The translations under genes and the position numbers were made by a program. The notes under the pieces were generated by a model. It was not told the origin of the DNA, made no database searches, and was given only the letters and a program-made list of their open reading frames with translations. A DNA stretch of 64,000 nt from Propionicimonas sp. (GTDB lineage Bacteria; Actinomycetota; Actinomycetes; Propionibacteriales; Propionibacteriaceae): NCBI RefSeq assembly GCF_029975155.1, contig NZ_JARKPQ010000324.1, positions 23,109 through 87,108 on the forward strand. Direction: 5' to 3'. Shown in pieces: positions 26,144 through 35,203 of the stretch. Position 1 is the first letter of the stretch. Every line of letters begins with the position of its first letter.

Positions 26144-29100
26144 ATGAAGCGCCTCCGCCTGATCGCCGTCCCGATGCTCCTGCTGGGCCTGTTCTCCGGT
26201 ACGGCCAACGGTGCGCAGACCGCGGTGGCCGGTGAGCCGCGCACGGTCCCGCTGGCGAGGACGGCGCTGCCCACTCTCGTCGGCGATGCGTCCGGCCTCG
26301 CCCTTCGGGCGACCAGCGACGAGAGGGAGCTCAGCCCGGAGAACACGCGGTTCACGGCCGTGGCCGGTGAGACCGCGATCACTCAGGTGAGGGTCGAGGC
26401 CGCCGCGGGCGAGCGCGTGGAGGACCCGGCGCTGCGCTACGAACAGCTCAGTGGCCCCGATGGCGCCGGCATGGCCATCACCCCCGCCGGCGAGGGCGCG
26501 GGGGCGTGGCGGCCGGGCCAGGCCATGCCGCTCGAGAAGGGGGTCGACGCGCTGGCGTGGACCTTCGAGCGTGCCGGGACCTACACGATCCGAATGGTCG
26601 CCACGGCTGGGCTCGTCAGGACCACGCCGACGACGGACGGTGAGCCGGCCACCCGCCAGGCGTCGCTGGAGCAGGTCAGCGCGGCGACCGACGTCATCGT
26701 GGAGGTGAGTGAAGCCGCCGACCCGCCGGCCGCCGCGGAGGGAGCCAGGTCCGACCAGGCGAGCGCCGAGGAGAGCAGGGTGGCCCCGGCTGCCGATGAC
26801 GGCCCCTCGGTGCCGCCGGTGCGCACGGCCGGTGGCACGAACAGCCGGCGAGCGACGGTCGGCGCGGCGAGCGAGGCCGGTCGGTCGATCGTCCTCACCA
26901 AGGGCCACATCGACCTCTTCGAGGTGACGTATGCCGGCGGTGGCCTGCAGCTCGGCGTGAAGGACGACACCGGCCTGTACGCCAGCGGCGCGCAGTACCG
27001 CAGCCCGGCCGACGTGAGCCTGTGGGTGGACACCGCGCTGTCCGGCGTCGACACCGGAGGTCTGGCCGCGGCCTACTCGTTCCTCAGGGAGGCAGCCGAC
27101 ACCGTCTACCTGCTGCCGCTCGGCCAGGACCCGGAGTTGCCGTGGCCCGGATGGAGTACCGAGCGACTCGCCGGCACACTGCCCACCGACGTGCACCTGA
27201 CCGCGGCGGCCGATGCCGTCCAGCTCAGTGTGGCGGTGACCGGCCCCGGTGAGGTGTTCACCTGGATGACCAGCGCGTTCGGCGGCGTCACGAACAGGTA
27301 CATCGACACCGTCGACGAGGCCGCGGACGTGATTCCGATCGCCCGGAACGCGCACGTGCACACCGCGTGGGCGTTCACCGCTCCGGGCGACTACTACCTC
27401 ACGCTCACCCCGGTCGCGACGACCACCACCGGTGACCGGCTCACCGGGCCGGGCGCGGTCTACCACGTCCATGTCGGTCCGATCGCCGATGCCGCGCCAC
27501 GGGCCGGAACGCCGCCGACGCTCAGCGGCACCGGCGAGGTCGGCAGCCCCATCCGGGTGGACGCCGGCCGGTGGTTCCCCACCCCGCACGGGACCACCCA
27601 GCAGTGGCTCCGCGACGGCGAGCCCGTCGAGGGTGCGACCGGAACGGAGTACAGCCCGGCCGCAGCGGACGAAGGACGCATCATCTCGGCCAGGGTGACC
27701 GCCCGGATCGGCGCGGCCAGCACGTCCGCCGAGACACCCGGGCTGCGCATCGGCGGCGAACCGGGGAGCGAGGTTCCGGAGGAGCCGCAGCGGACCAGCG
27801 TCGCGCTGGCTGCCGCCGCCACCGGGATCACGCTCGGCGACCGGGTCACGCTGACCGCCACGGTGAGCCCGCGTGGCGGCACGGAGGACCATCCGCTCGG
27901 GGTCGGTGGCACCGTCGAGCTCTACAGCGGCGCTGCCAGGGTGGGGCGAGCCGAGATCGGCAACCCGGTGTCGGGAGCCGTCCAGTTCGTCGCGGTCCCG
28001 GCCTCGGTCGGCCAGCACCGGTACACCGCGCGCTACCTGCCACCCGCGCCGCACCTGGCCTCGGACTCCAACGAGGTCACCGTCACGGTGACGGCCGCGC
28101 CCGATCCCGGCCCGGGGCAGCCGGCGGAGGACGTGCCCAACGGTTCGCTCACCGACTCCGGCGCGACCGTCCTCAACCGCGGTCACGTGGACATCGCCTC
28201 CCTGCTCGAGGGCGGTCGCCTGATCACCAGGGTGAAGGACACCACCGAGTCGGCCACGCCGGTCTGGCGCGATCCGGCCAGGACCGTGCTGCAGGCGCTC
28301 CCGGAGGCGAAGACCAGGGTGCCCGCCGGCGAGCAGTTCCGCTTCCTCGGCACGGCGGGGGACGACCTCTGGCTGCTGCCGGAGACCCAGGACCACTCCC
28401 TGCTGTGGCCGGGCTGGTCCACGGAGGAGATCCCGGAGACGGCCACCGCGACCGGCTTCGACTGGACGCTCACCGGCATCGAGGGACCGGGGGAGTTCGC
28501 GCTGTTCACCAGTGGCGCCTTCGGCGAGCCCAAGGTCATGTTCAACACCCGCGACGGGCTGCCCGACACCGCCACGATCGGCAGACACGTTCATGTCCAC
28601 GGCTCGTGGGCCTTCAGCGCGGAGGGCGTGTACTGCCTGGCCTTCGACCGCTCCACGACCCTGACCGGAGGCTCGCGTGCCTCCGACCGGTTCACGATCG
28701 CGGTGGCCGTGGGCGACGTCGCCGTCAAGAAGGTGGACCCGGGCGCGTGTTTCGCCGAGCCCGAGGGCAGGCCGGGCGCTGCCGACACCACGGCGGTGCC
28801 CGACACCCAGCTGACCGACCAGACGACCGGCGGGGTGCGAGTGCTGAACGGCGGGAGCGGCTTCACCGCCGGGCAGCTGGTCACAGCACAGCTGGGCGGC
28901 GATCGTGCGGGGGAATGGGTCTCGGCGTGGCTGCACTCCGATCCGGTCTGGCTGGGCTGGGCACAGGTCGGGACCTCCGGTGCCGTGCAGGTGCGGCTGC
29001 CCGCGGACGCGGCCCCCGGCACCCACCGGCTCGTCCTCAAGGACCGTTCCGGAACGCTGATCGGCTGGGCCGCCCTGACCGTGGTCAAGGCCGACTCGGC

Positions 29101-30046
29101 CGATCCCCCGCCCGGCGGGGACGACGCGGCGAGCCCGTCCAGGAAGACCTCGTCCTCGCGCAGGTGCGTGGCCGGCACGGTGCTCGCGGCCGGTCACATC
29201 GACTACGCGACGAGGATCGTGGACGGCAGGCTGGAATCGCTGATCGGAGACGACACCGGCGCCAGGAAGGTGTTCCGGCAGCCGTCGGCCGTGGTGCTGT
29301 GGCTGAAGCCGGCGAGCAGGGTGACGCTGCCGCCCGGCTACGGCCGGATCGGCCCGCCGGGGACAGCGATCTGGCAGGTGCCGCAGACGCAGCGGGCGGG
29401 GCTGATCTGGCTGGGCTGGAACACCGAGGCCCTCAATGCCGGCAATGCTCGTGGCCCCGTGCGCTGGAAGCTCGATGCGGTCAGCGGGCCAGGATCGGTG
29501 AAGGTCTACCTCTCCGGTGCGTTCGGCGGCATCCAGACCATGGTGCTCAACGGCTCCGGGTCGAGCTACGACATCCCGCTCGGGGTGCACGCGCACGCCA
29601 ACTGGGCGTTCGGCGCGCAGGGCGTCTACCGGCTGCGGATGACCCAGACCGTCACGCTGCCGGACGGCCGTCGTGCCAGCGACACCGAGACGCTCACCAT
29701 CGCCGTCGGCGACGTCGACCCGCACGCCGTCGGCCGCTGCGGCACCGCGGCGGCCACCTCGCCGACGGCTGCCGAGCCCACGGACGCGACCGGTCTGGAG
29801 GCGGCGGAGCAGGCTGCGGCCGAGGCCGCCGTGCTCGCCGACGGACTGCCCCAGGGCCCGTCCGCCAGTCTGCGGCCCGGCGTGCCGCCCGGTCCCGTCC
29901 AGGAGCTGGCGCAGGGGAGTCCGGTGCCGCTGCTGCTGTCCGTCCTCGGCGGGCTGTTGCTCACCGGGGCCGTGGGCACGGGCGGCTACTGGTGGTGGCG
30001 CCGTCGCTGGCCGGACCTCGGCGCGCCGACCGCGGGAGCCCAATGA
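26144..30046 (+). CDS. Large surface-anchored repeat protein (TIGR03773-like)
   Basis: This 1300-residue protein has a signal peptide and three copies of the actinobacterial surface-anchored repeat. They start at about residues 253 ('GHIDLFEV'), 680 ('GHVDIASL') and 1016 ('GHIDYATR'). Each has a 'WPGWSTE/WLGWNTE' motif, 'GPG..' and a closing 'HVHVHGSWAF'/'HAHANWAF' motif. Ig-like spacers separate them, and a single membrane helix with arginine/tryptophan residues ends the protein. It has no LPXTG. The domain family is known from Propionibacterium, but its ligand is not. Its stop overlaps the binding-protein start (ATGA). It likely projects from the membrane through the wall as part of a metal-uptake path. 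Confidence 0.85.
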   Translation: MKRLRLIAVPMLLLGLFSGTANGAQTAVAGEPRTVPLARTALPTLVGDASGLALRATSDERELSPENTRFTAVAGETAITQVRVEAAAGERVEDPALRYEQLSGPDGAGMAITPAGEGAGAWRPGQAMPLEKGVDALAWTFERAGTYTIRMVATAGLVRTTPTTDGEPATRQASLEQVSAATDVIVEVSEAADPPAAAEGARSDQASAEESRVAPAADDGPSVPPVRTAGGTNSRRATVGAASEAGRSIVLTKGHIDLFEVTYAGGGLQLGVKDDTGLYASGAQYRSPADVSLWVDTALSGVDTGGLAAAYSFLREAADTVYLLPLGQDPELPWPGWSTERLAGTLPTDVHLTAAADAVQLSVAVTGPGEVFTWMTSAFGGVTNRYIDTVDEAADVIPIARNAHVHTAWAFTAPGDYYLTLTPVATTTTGDRLTGPGAVYHVHVGPIADAAPRAGTPPTLSGTGEVGSPIRVDAGRWFPTPHGTTQQWLRDGEPVEGATGTEYSPAAADEGRIISARVTARIGAASTSAETPGLRIGGEPGSEVPEEPQRTSVALAAAATGITLGDRVTLTATVSPRGGTEDHPLGVGGTVELYSGAARVGRAEIGNPVSGAVQFVAVPASVGQHRYTARYLPPAPHLASDSNEVTVTVTAAPDPGPGQPAEDVPNGSLTDSGATVLNRGHVDIASLLEGGRLITRVKDTTESATPVWRDPARTVLQALPEAKTRVPAGEQFRFLGTAGDDLWLLPETQDHSLLWPGWSTEEIPETATATGFDWTLTGIEGPGEFALFTSGAFGEPKVMFNTRDGLPDTATIGRHVHVHGSWAFSAEGVYCLAFDRSTTLTGGSRASDRFTIAVAVGDVAVKKVDPGACFAEPEGRPGAADTTAVPDTQLTDQTTGGVRVLNGGSGFTAGQLVTAQLGGDRAGEWVSAWLHSDPVWLGWAQVGTSGAVQVRLPADAAPGTHRLVLKDRSGTLIGWAALTVVKADSADPPPGGDDAASPSRKTSSSRRCVAGTVLAAGHIDYATRIVDGRLESLIGDDTGARKVFRQPSAVVLWLKPASRVTLPPGYGRIGPPGTAIWQVPQTQRAGLIWLGWNTEALNAGNARGPVRWKLDAVSGPGSVKVYLSGAFGGIQTMVLNGSGSSYDIPLGVHAHANWAFGAQGVYRLRMTQTVTLPDGRRASDTETLTIAVGDVDPHAVGRCGTAAATSPTAAEPTDATGLEAAEQAAAEAAVLADGLPQGPSASLRPGVPPGPVQELAQGSPVPLLLSVLGGLLLTGAVGTGGYWWWRRRWPDLGAPTAGAQ

Positions 30047-31611
30047 CCCGCGGCTCGCTGAGGGCGGTCGCGGCGCTCGTGGCCCTGGGCCTCGGCGCGG
30101 CGACCGGGTGCGCGGCACGGCCGGCTCTGTCCGCGCGCAGTGACCGGCTTCAGGTGATCACCACCACCGGCCTGCTCCGCGACCTGGTCGGGCAGGTCGG
30201 TGGCGACCGCGTCGACGTGGCTTCGATCATCCCCGACTCCGCGGATCCGCACACGTACGAGCCGACGCTGCGTGACGCCCGCAACGTGGCCTACGCCGAG
30301 GTCGCCTTCAGCAACTACGCGCTGCTGGAGGAACACAGTGTGATCAAGACCCTGGACGCCAACCTGCCCGACTCGGCGGTGAGCGTGTCCCTGGTCGAGG
30401 AGTCGGTGAAGTACGCCGCGGAGTTGATCCCACTGGTGGAGAACCTGAACCTCGACACCGTCTGGCTGGGGCTCCGGGCTCAGGGCGAGGGTGCTCGGCT
30501 GGGTGCGCGGCGCACGTCCGAGGTGCTGTTGTCGATGACCGGCAAGACCGGGCCGGGTGAGGTCTACGGCTACCTGACCGGCACGTTCGGCAACACCGAG
30601 GTCTCCTTCGACTCCGCCGACGGCTTCGACGCCGCGACCGGCTATCGCGACGACACCGTGAGCCTGCCGGCGGACGCGCACACCCACCTGTCCTGGGCGT
30701 TCACCGTGCCCGGCGTCTACACGCTCACGCTGAGCGCGGCACTGAAGGTGGACGACACCGCGCGTCCGGTGAGCCTGGGCCGGGCGGACTTCACCTTCGC
30801 GGTCGGGGTGGACCCCGCCGCGGCCGGCATGCCGAATGCCGAAGTGCTGAACCAGGGGCATGCCGACCTGACCGCCAACCTGGACGAACAGCGCCTGGAG
30901 GTGCGCTACGACCCGTCCGGAGGCGGTGAGCACACCCAGCACGCCCGTGCCGCGGACCAGGTGGTGATCGAGGTTCCGGCCAAGGCCCTGGCCGAGGTTC
31001 CGGCCGGCTCCCAGTACCGCTTCCTCGGCAGGCCCGGCAGCCACGTCTACCAGCTCGCCCAGGCCGTGCTCGGCAAGCACGTGCACGGCGAGATCGACCC
31101 CCACCTGTGGCAGAACGTGCGCAACGCCATGGCCTACGTCCAGCTGATCCGCGACACCCTGACCGGCGCTGACCCCGACGGGGCGAGGCAGTACCGGGAC
31201 AACGCCAACGCCTACCTCGCCGAGCTGGAGGAGCTGGACGACGACGTCCGCGCCACCATCGCCGACATCCCCCCGGAACGGCGCCACCTCGTGACCACCC
31301 ACGACGCGTTCGGCTATCTCGGCCGGGCCTACGAGGTGCGGATCGCCGGCTTCGTCACCCCCAACCCCGCGGCGGAGCCGTCGCTGGCCGACCGGCGCAA
31401 GCTCACCGAGACGCTGCGAACGCTCGCCATTCCCGCGGTCTTCCTCGAACCCAACCTCGCCGCCCGCTCGGCCACGCTCACCGAGGTCGCCCGGGAGCAG
31501 GGTGTGGCCGTGTGCGCGATCTACGGCGACACCTTCGACGCGACGGTGACCAGCTACGTCCAGCTGATGCGGTTCAACGCCGCCTCCCTGCGGGACTGCC
31601 TCCGTCCCTGA
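30043..31611 (+). CDS. Anchored-repeat-type ABC transporter substrate-binding protein (TIGR03772-like)
   Basis: This 522-residue protein opens like a lipoprotein ('GLGAATGCAARP') and reads as a ZnuA/TroA binding protein split in two. The N-lobe (about residues 33-135) has 'ADPHTYEPTLRDA'. The chain resumes near residue 343 with 'AVLGKHVHGEIDPHLWQNV', 'THDAFGYLGRAY' and 'VFLEPNLA'. The 200 residues between them are anchored-repeat material in swapped order: first a second half ('GPGEVYGYLTGTFG...HTHLSWAF'), then a first half ('NQGHADLTANLDEQRLEVRY...GSHVYQLAQ'). The metal-binding histidines and acids of the family remain. It should bind zinc or manganese and hand it to the permease encoded two genes later. 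Confidence 0.9.
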   Translation: MTRGSLRAVAALVALGLGAATGCAARPALSARSDRLQVITTTGLLRDLVGQVGGDRVDVASIIPDSADPHTYEPTLRDARNVAYAEVAFSNYALLEEHSVIKTLDANLPDSAVSVSLVEESVKYAAELIPLVENLNLDTVWLGLRAQGEGARLGARRTSEVLLSMTGKTGPGEVYGYLTGTFGNTEVSFDSADGFDAATGYRDDTVSLPADAHTHLSWAFTVPGVYTLTLSAALKVDDTARPVSLGRADFTFAVGVDPAAAGMPNAEVLNQGHADLTANLDEQRLEVRYDPSGGGEHTQHARAADQVVIEVPAKALAEVPAGSQYRFLGRPGSHVYQLAQAVLGKHVHGEIDPHLWQNVRNAMAYVQLIRDTLTGADPDGARQYRDNANAYLAELEELDDDVRATIADIPPERRHLVTTHDAFGYLGRAYEVRIAGFVTPNPAAEPSLADRRKLTETLRTLAIPAVFLEPNLAARSATLTEVAREQGVAVCAIYGDTFDATVTSYVQLMRFNAASLRDCLRP

Positions 31612-31650
31612 TCTCCCCGTCCGACCGATCCACCGTCAATGGAGAACCAC

Positions 31651-32664
31651 ATGCGAAACGCGCTCCGCCGTCCTCGGCGGCTCACCGCAGGGCTCGTGGC
31701 CGCAGCCGCGCTCACCAGCCTCGTCGCCGCACCGCCGGTGCTGCCGGCGCGGGCGGAGACGCCGCCGCCGGAGGATCCGAACCTCACCCAGACCCTGGCG
31801 CCGGGCCAGCCCGTCCGCGAGGGTCAGCACGTCCTCCAGGCCGGACACGTCGACCTGGGTCCGAAGTACGACGGCGGCCACTGGCGGCTGCTGGTGCACG
31901 ACGACGCCGCGCGTGCGGACGCCGGCGCCACCAGCGTGTGGCGCCATCCGGAGGAGACGGTGCTGCGCGTCCTCGACCGGGCCAGGCTCACCGTGCCGGA
32001 CGACCCGGCCTACGAATTCCTCGGCACCGAACCGGGGAGCAGCGTCTGGGTGGTCCCCCAGACCCAGAACACCACGGTGGTCTGGCTCGGCTGGAACACC
32101 CAGGACCCCGAGGTGATGAAGACCATCGACCGCGGCGTCACCCTGTCGCTGGACGGTGTCCAGGGGCCCGGAACAGTCACCGTCTACCTGCAGTCCGGGA
32201 GCTTCGGCGAGCCCCAGGTGCTGTGGGACTCGCGCAGAGCGGAGGTCCAGCCGATCTGGGTGGACGTGAACACGCACACCCACGCCAATTGGGTGTTCAC
32301 CGCACCGGGCGTCTACCTGTTGCGGCTCACCGCGACGGCCGACCTGATCGACGGCGGCACGGCCGGCGACACCCAGCTGATCCGGTTCGCCGTGGGCAGT
32401 GACACTCCCGCCGCGGACGCCCTGACCGCCGTCTGGACCGGACCCGGGGCGCAAGTCTCCGGCCCGGCTGCCACAGCCGCCGCCGAGCCGCCACCGCCAT
32501 CGGCCCAGGACCCTGCGGTGCCCGTTCTGATCGGCGTGATCGTGCTCGTCGCACTGGGACTCGTCGCGGGCGTGGTCGTCGCGGCGATCCACGGCACGAG
32601 GATCCGCAGGAGGGCGCTCACCGCCCGATCCGGGCCCACCGGCGACTCGGGGAATCCGGCGTGA
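31651..32664 (+). CDS. Membrane-anchored single-repeat surface protein
   Basis: From ATG 31651 (GGAG seven bases before; an in-frame ATG at 31639 is less well placed) the protein has 337 residues. It has a signal peptide, one anchored repeat at about 60-250 ('QAGHVDLGPKYDGGHWRL', 'WVVPQTQNTTVVWLGWNTQ', 'GPGTVTVYLQSGSFGEPQ', 'HTHANWVFTAPGVYLL'), a proline-rich stalk, one membrane helix (about 290-315) and a basic cytoplasmic tail. It is probably an accessory subunit of the transporter in contact with the binding protein. Its stop overlaps the ATPase start (GTGA). Confidence 0.82.
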   Translation: MRNALRRPRRLTAGLVAAAALTSLVAAPPVLPARAETPPPEDPNLTQTLAPGQPVREGQHVLQAGHVDLGPKYDGGHWRLLVHDDAARADAGATSVWRHPEETVLRVLDRARLTVPDDPAYEFLGTEPGSSVWVVPQTQNTTVVWLGWNTQDPEVMKTIDRGVTLSLDGVQGPGTVTVYLQSGSFGEPQVLWDSRRAEVQPIWVDVNTHTHANWVFTAPGVYLLRLTATADLIDGGTAGDTQLIRFAVGSDTPAADALTAVWTGPGAQVSGPAATAAAEPPPPSAQDPAVPVLIGVIVLVALGLVAGVVVAAIHGTRIRRRALTARSGPTGDSGNPA

Positions 32665-33422
32665 CCGGCCCGGACCGGCCTGCCCTGGCCGCGTCGGGCG
32701 TCTCGGTGGCGCTCGGTGGCCGTCTGGTCCTGGAGTCGGCCGACCTCAGCGTGGACCACGGCGAACTCGTCGGCCTGATCGGGCCCAACGGTGCGGGCAA
32801 GACCACCCTGCTGCGAACGGTGCTCGGCGTGCTCAGACCCGTTCGGGGCGAGGTGACCGTCGAGGGCCGGCCCACTCGTCCCGGACGCACCGCGATCGGC
32901 TATGTGCCGCAACGCCACGAGTTCGCCTGGGAGTTCCCGATCTCGGTGGCGAACGCCGTGATGACCGGCCTCACCCGCCGGCTCGGCGTGCTGCGCCGAC
33001 CGGACGAGGCCAGCTGGCGGGCCGTGGCGGACGCGCTCGACCGGGTGCGGCTGACCCGGTTGGCCGACCGGCCGATCGGCCAGCTCTCCGGTGGCCAGCG
33101 TCAGCGGGTGCTGGTCGCTCGCGCGCTCGCGCTGCGGCCGACGGTGCTGCTGCTGGACGAGCCGTTCGCCGGGCTGGACATGCCCGCGCAGGAACTGCTC
33201 TCGGAGCTGTTCCTCGAGCTCGCCGGAGAAGGCCGCGCGCTGCTGATGGCCACGCACGACCTCGCCGGAGCCCTGTACTCGTGTGACCGGATCGCCCTGC
33301 TGAACCGCACGGTGGTCGCCGCCGGTCGTCCGGCCGACCTGGCCGCCGACACCTCGGCGTGGAGGTCCACCTTCGGCGTCAGTGAGAACAGCGCCCTGCT
33401 CCGCATCCTGAAGGCGGCCTGA
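32661..33422 (+). CDS. Anchored-repeat ABC transporter ATPase (TIGR03771-like)
   Basis: This 253-residue ATPase has Walker A 'GPNGAGKTTLL', signature 'LSGGQRQRVLVARAL', Walker B 'VLLLDEPFAGLD' and the switch histidine in 'LMATHDL'. It belongs to the zinc/manganese (ZnuC/MntB) group of importers. GTG 32661 overlaps the preceding stop, and the permease starts two bases after its own stop. It powers import through the permease encoded next. Confidence 0.93.
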   Translation: MTGPDRPALAASGVSVALGGRLVLESADLSVDHGELVGLIGPNGAGKTTLLRTVLGVLRPVRGEVTVEGRPTRPGRTAIGYVPQRHEFAWEFPISVANAVMTGLTRRLGVLRRPDEASWRAVADALDRVRLTRLADRPIGQLSGGQRQRVLVARALALRPTVLLLDEPFAGLDMPAQELLSELFLELAGEGRALLMATHDLAGALYSCDRIALLNRTVVAAGRPADLAADTSAWRSTFGVSENSALLRILKAA

Positions 33423-33423
33423 C

Positions 33424-34374
33424 GTGAGCCCGGTCGACTTCCTCACCGATCTGCTCAACCCGGACCTGGCCTTCCTGCCGAAGGCGCTGGCCGTCGCGGT
33501 CATGTCGTCGATCGTGTGCGGCGTGGTCGGCTGCTTCGTCGTGCTGCGCGGCATGGCGTTCATCGGCGACGCGGTCGCCCACGCGGTCTTCCCCGGTCTG
33601 GCCGTCGCCTTCGTGCTGTCCGGCAACCTCGTGCTCGGCGGATCCGTCGCCGGCATCCTCACCGCGGTCCTGGTCGCCGTGTTCGCCCAGAACCGGCGAC
33701 TGAAGGAGGACTCCGTGATCGGCGTCCTCTTCGTGGCGGCGTTCGCCCTCGGCATCGTGGTGATCTCCCAGGCACCCGGCTACGCCGGCTCGCTGCAACA
33801 GTTCCTGTTCGGCTCGATCACCGGCATCCCCGACTCCGACCTGTGGGTGGTCGGGGTCACCGGCCTGCTGGTACTCGCCCTGGTGTTCGGGCTGCACAAG
33901 GAGTTCGTCACGATCAGCCTCGACCGCGAGTCCGCCCGGGCGCTGGGCGTGCCGGTGTTCGCCCTCGACCTGGTGCTCTACGTCCTGGTCACCCTCGCCG
34001 TGGTGATCAGCGTGCAGACCATCGGCAACGTCCTGGTGCTCGCCCTGCTGGTGACCCCCGCCGCGGCGGCCCGGCTGCTCACCGATCGGCTCGGCGTGAT
34101 GATGGGCCTGGCACCGGCGATCGGTGCGACGTCCGCGCTGGTCGGTCTCTACGTCTCGTGGTCCTGGGACCTTCCGACCGGAGGGACGATCGTCCTGGTG
34201 CTCACCGCCGCCTTCCTGGCGGCCTGGCTGCTCGGCCCACGCCACGGACTGCTCGCGCTGAGCCGGAGCCGCCGATCCAGGGCCGGTGACACCGAGGTCG
34301 GCGCTGCTCCGCGAGCGGCCGGCCCGGTTCACCCCGCTTCCCGAGCCGTCACGACCGGAGGTACCCCTCGATGA
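33424..34374 (+). CDS. Anchored-repeat ABC transporter permease (TIGR03770-like)
   Basis: This 316-residue protein has about eight or nine membrane helices in the ZnuB/ABC-3 pattern: 'GCFVVLRGMAFIGDAVAHAVFPG' early, 'LDRESARALGVPVFALDLVLYVLVTLAVVISVQTIGNVLVLALLVTPAAAARLL' in the second half. It is the membrane channel for the metal delivered by the split binding protein. The start GTG 33424 follows the ATPase stop. Its own stop overlaps the lytic transglycosylase start (ATGA). Confidence 0.92.
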   Translation: MSPVDFLTDLLNPDLAFLPKALAVAVMSSIVCGVVGCFVVLRGMAFIGDAVAHAVFPGLAVAFVLSGNLVLGGSVAGILTAVLVAVFAQNRRLKEDSVIGVLFVAAFALGIVVISQAPGYAGSLQQFLFGSITGIPDSDLWVVGVTGLLVLALVFGLHKEFVTISLDRESARALGVPVFALDLVLYVLVTLAVVISVQTIGNVLVLALLVTPAAAARLLTDRLGVMMGLAPAIGATSALVGLYVSWSWDLPTGGTIVLVLTAAFLAAWLLGPRHGLLALSRSRRSRAGDTEVGAAPRAAGPVHPASRAVTTGGTPR

Positions 34375-35156
34375 TCCCGTCCGTCCAGCCTCGCCGCTGG
34401 CCGCTGCCCCTGGTGGCCGGCCTGCTGGCCGTTCTCGGCGCCGGCTGCCTGGTCGCCGCCGGGTCCGTCTCCGGCCGGGCGACCACGACCAGCCCGCCGG
34501 CCGCGAGCAGTCGGCCGACACCGGGCATCGCCGGTTCCGTCCCGGCCGATGCCGCCGCCACCGAGCCCGCCGCAGTGGGCGTCCGCCCGGTGGCGGAACG
34601 GGCCGACCCGGGCTGGGTCGCCCGGACCGCCGAGGCCGGCGGCATTCCCGCCCGGGCCATGGCCGCCTACGCCGGAGCCGCGCTCGCCACGGCCGAGAGC
34701 CACCCTGGCTGCGGTCTGGGCTGGAACACGCTGGCCGCCATCGGCTACGTCGAATCGGAGCACGGGACCATCGGCGGGGCGAAGATCGCCGCGGACGGCA
34801 CCACGGGCCCACCGATCATCGGAATACCCCTGGACGGGGCCAAGGGGGTGGCCAGGGTCTCGGACACCGACGAAGGCGCGCTCGACCAGGACACCACCTG
34901 GGACCGGGCCGTCGGCCCCATGCAGTTCCTCCCGGCCACGTGGACCGCCCACGCCGAGGACGGAAACCGCGACGGCATCGCCGACATCCACAACATCGAC
35001 GACGCCACCCTCACCGCGGCGGCCTATCTCTGCGACACCGGCGGGGATCTCACCATCGCCCAGAACTGGATCAGGGCGATCGGCGCGTACAACCCCGGGG
35101 CGGCCTACAACAAGGCCGTCGTGGAAGCAGCCAGACGCTACGCCACCCTGGCGTAA
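34371..35156 (+). CDS. Lytic murein transglycosylase
   Basis: This 261-residue protein has an N-terminal signal or anchor segment, a Ser/Thr/Pro/Ala linker and a catalytic domain. 'LAAIGYVESEHGTIGG' (catalytic glutamate), 'DRAVGPMQFLPATWTAHAEDGN' and 'NIDDATLTAAAYLC' match MltB-like soluble transglycosylases. These cleave peptidoglycan strands. Being translationally coupled to the permease suggests that it opens the wall for insertion of the large surface proteins of the same operon; that link is inference. It is the last gene of the operon. Confidence 0.87.
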   Translation: MIPSVQPRRWPLPLVAGLLAVLGAGCLVAAGSVSGRATTTSPPAASSRPTPGIAGSVPADAAATEPAAVGVRPVAERADPGWVARTAEAGGIPARAMAAYAGAALATAESHPGCGLGWNTLAAIGYVESEHGTIGGAKIAADGTTGPPIIGIPLDGAKGVARVSDTDEGALDQDTTWDRAVGPMQFLPATWTAHAEDGNRDGIADIHNIDDATLTAAAYLCDTGGDLTIAQNWIRAIGAYNPGAAYNKAVVEAARRYATLA

Positions 35157-35203
35157 GGGACGGCCGTCCCCGCTGCACCGGTGTTCCGGGCAACAGATGA
35201 GAC

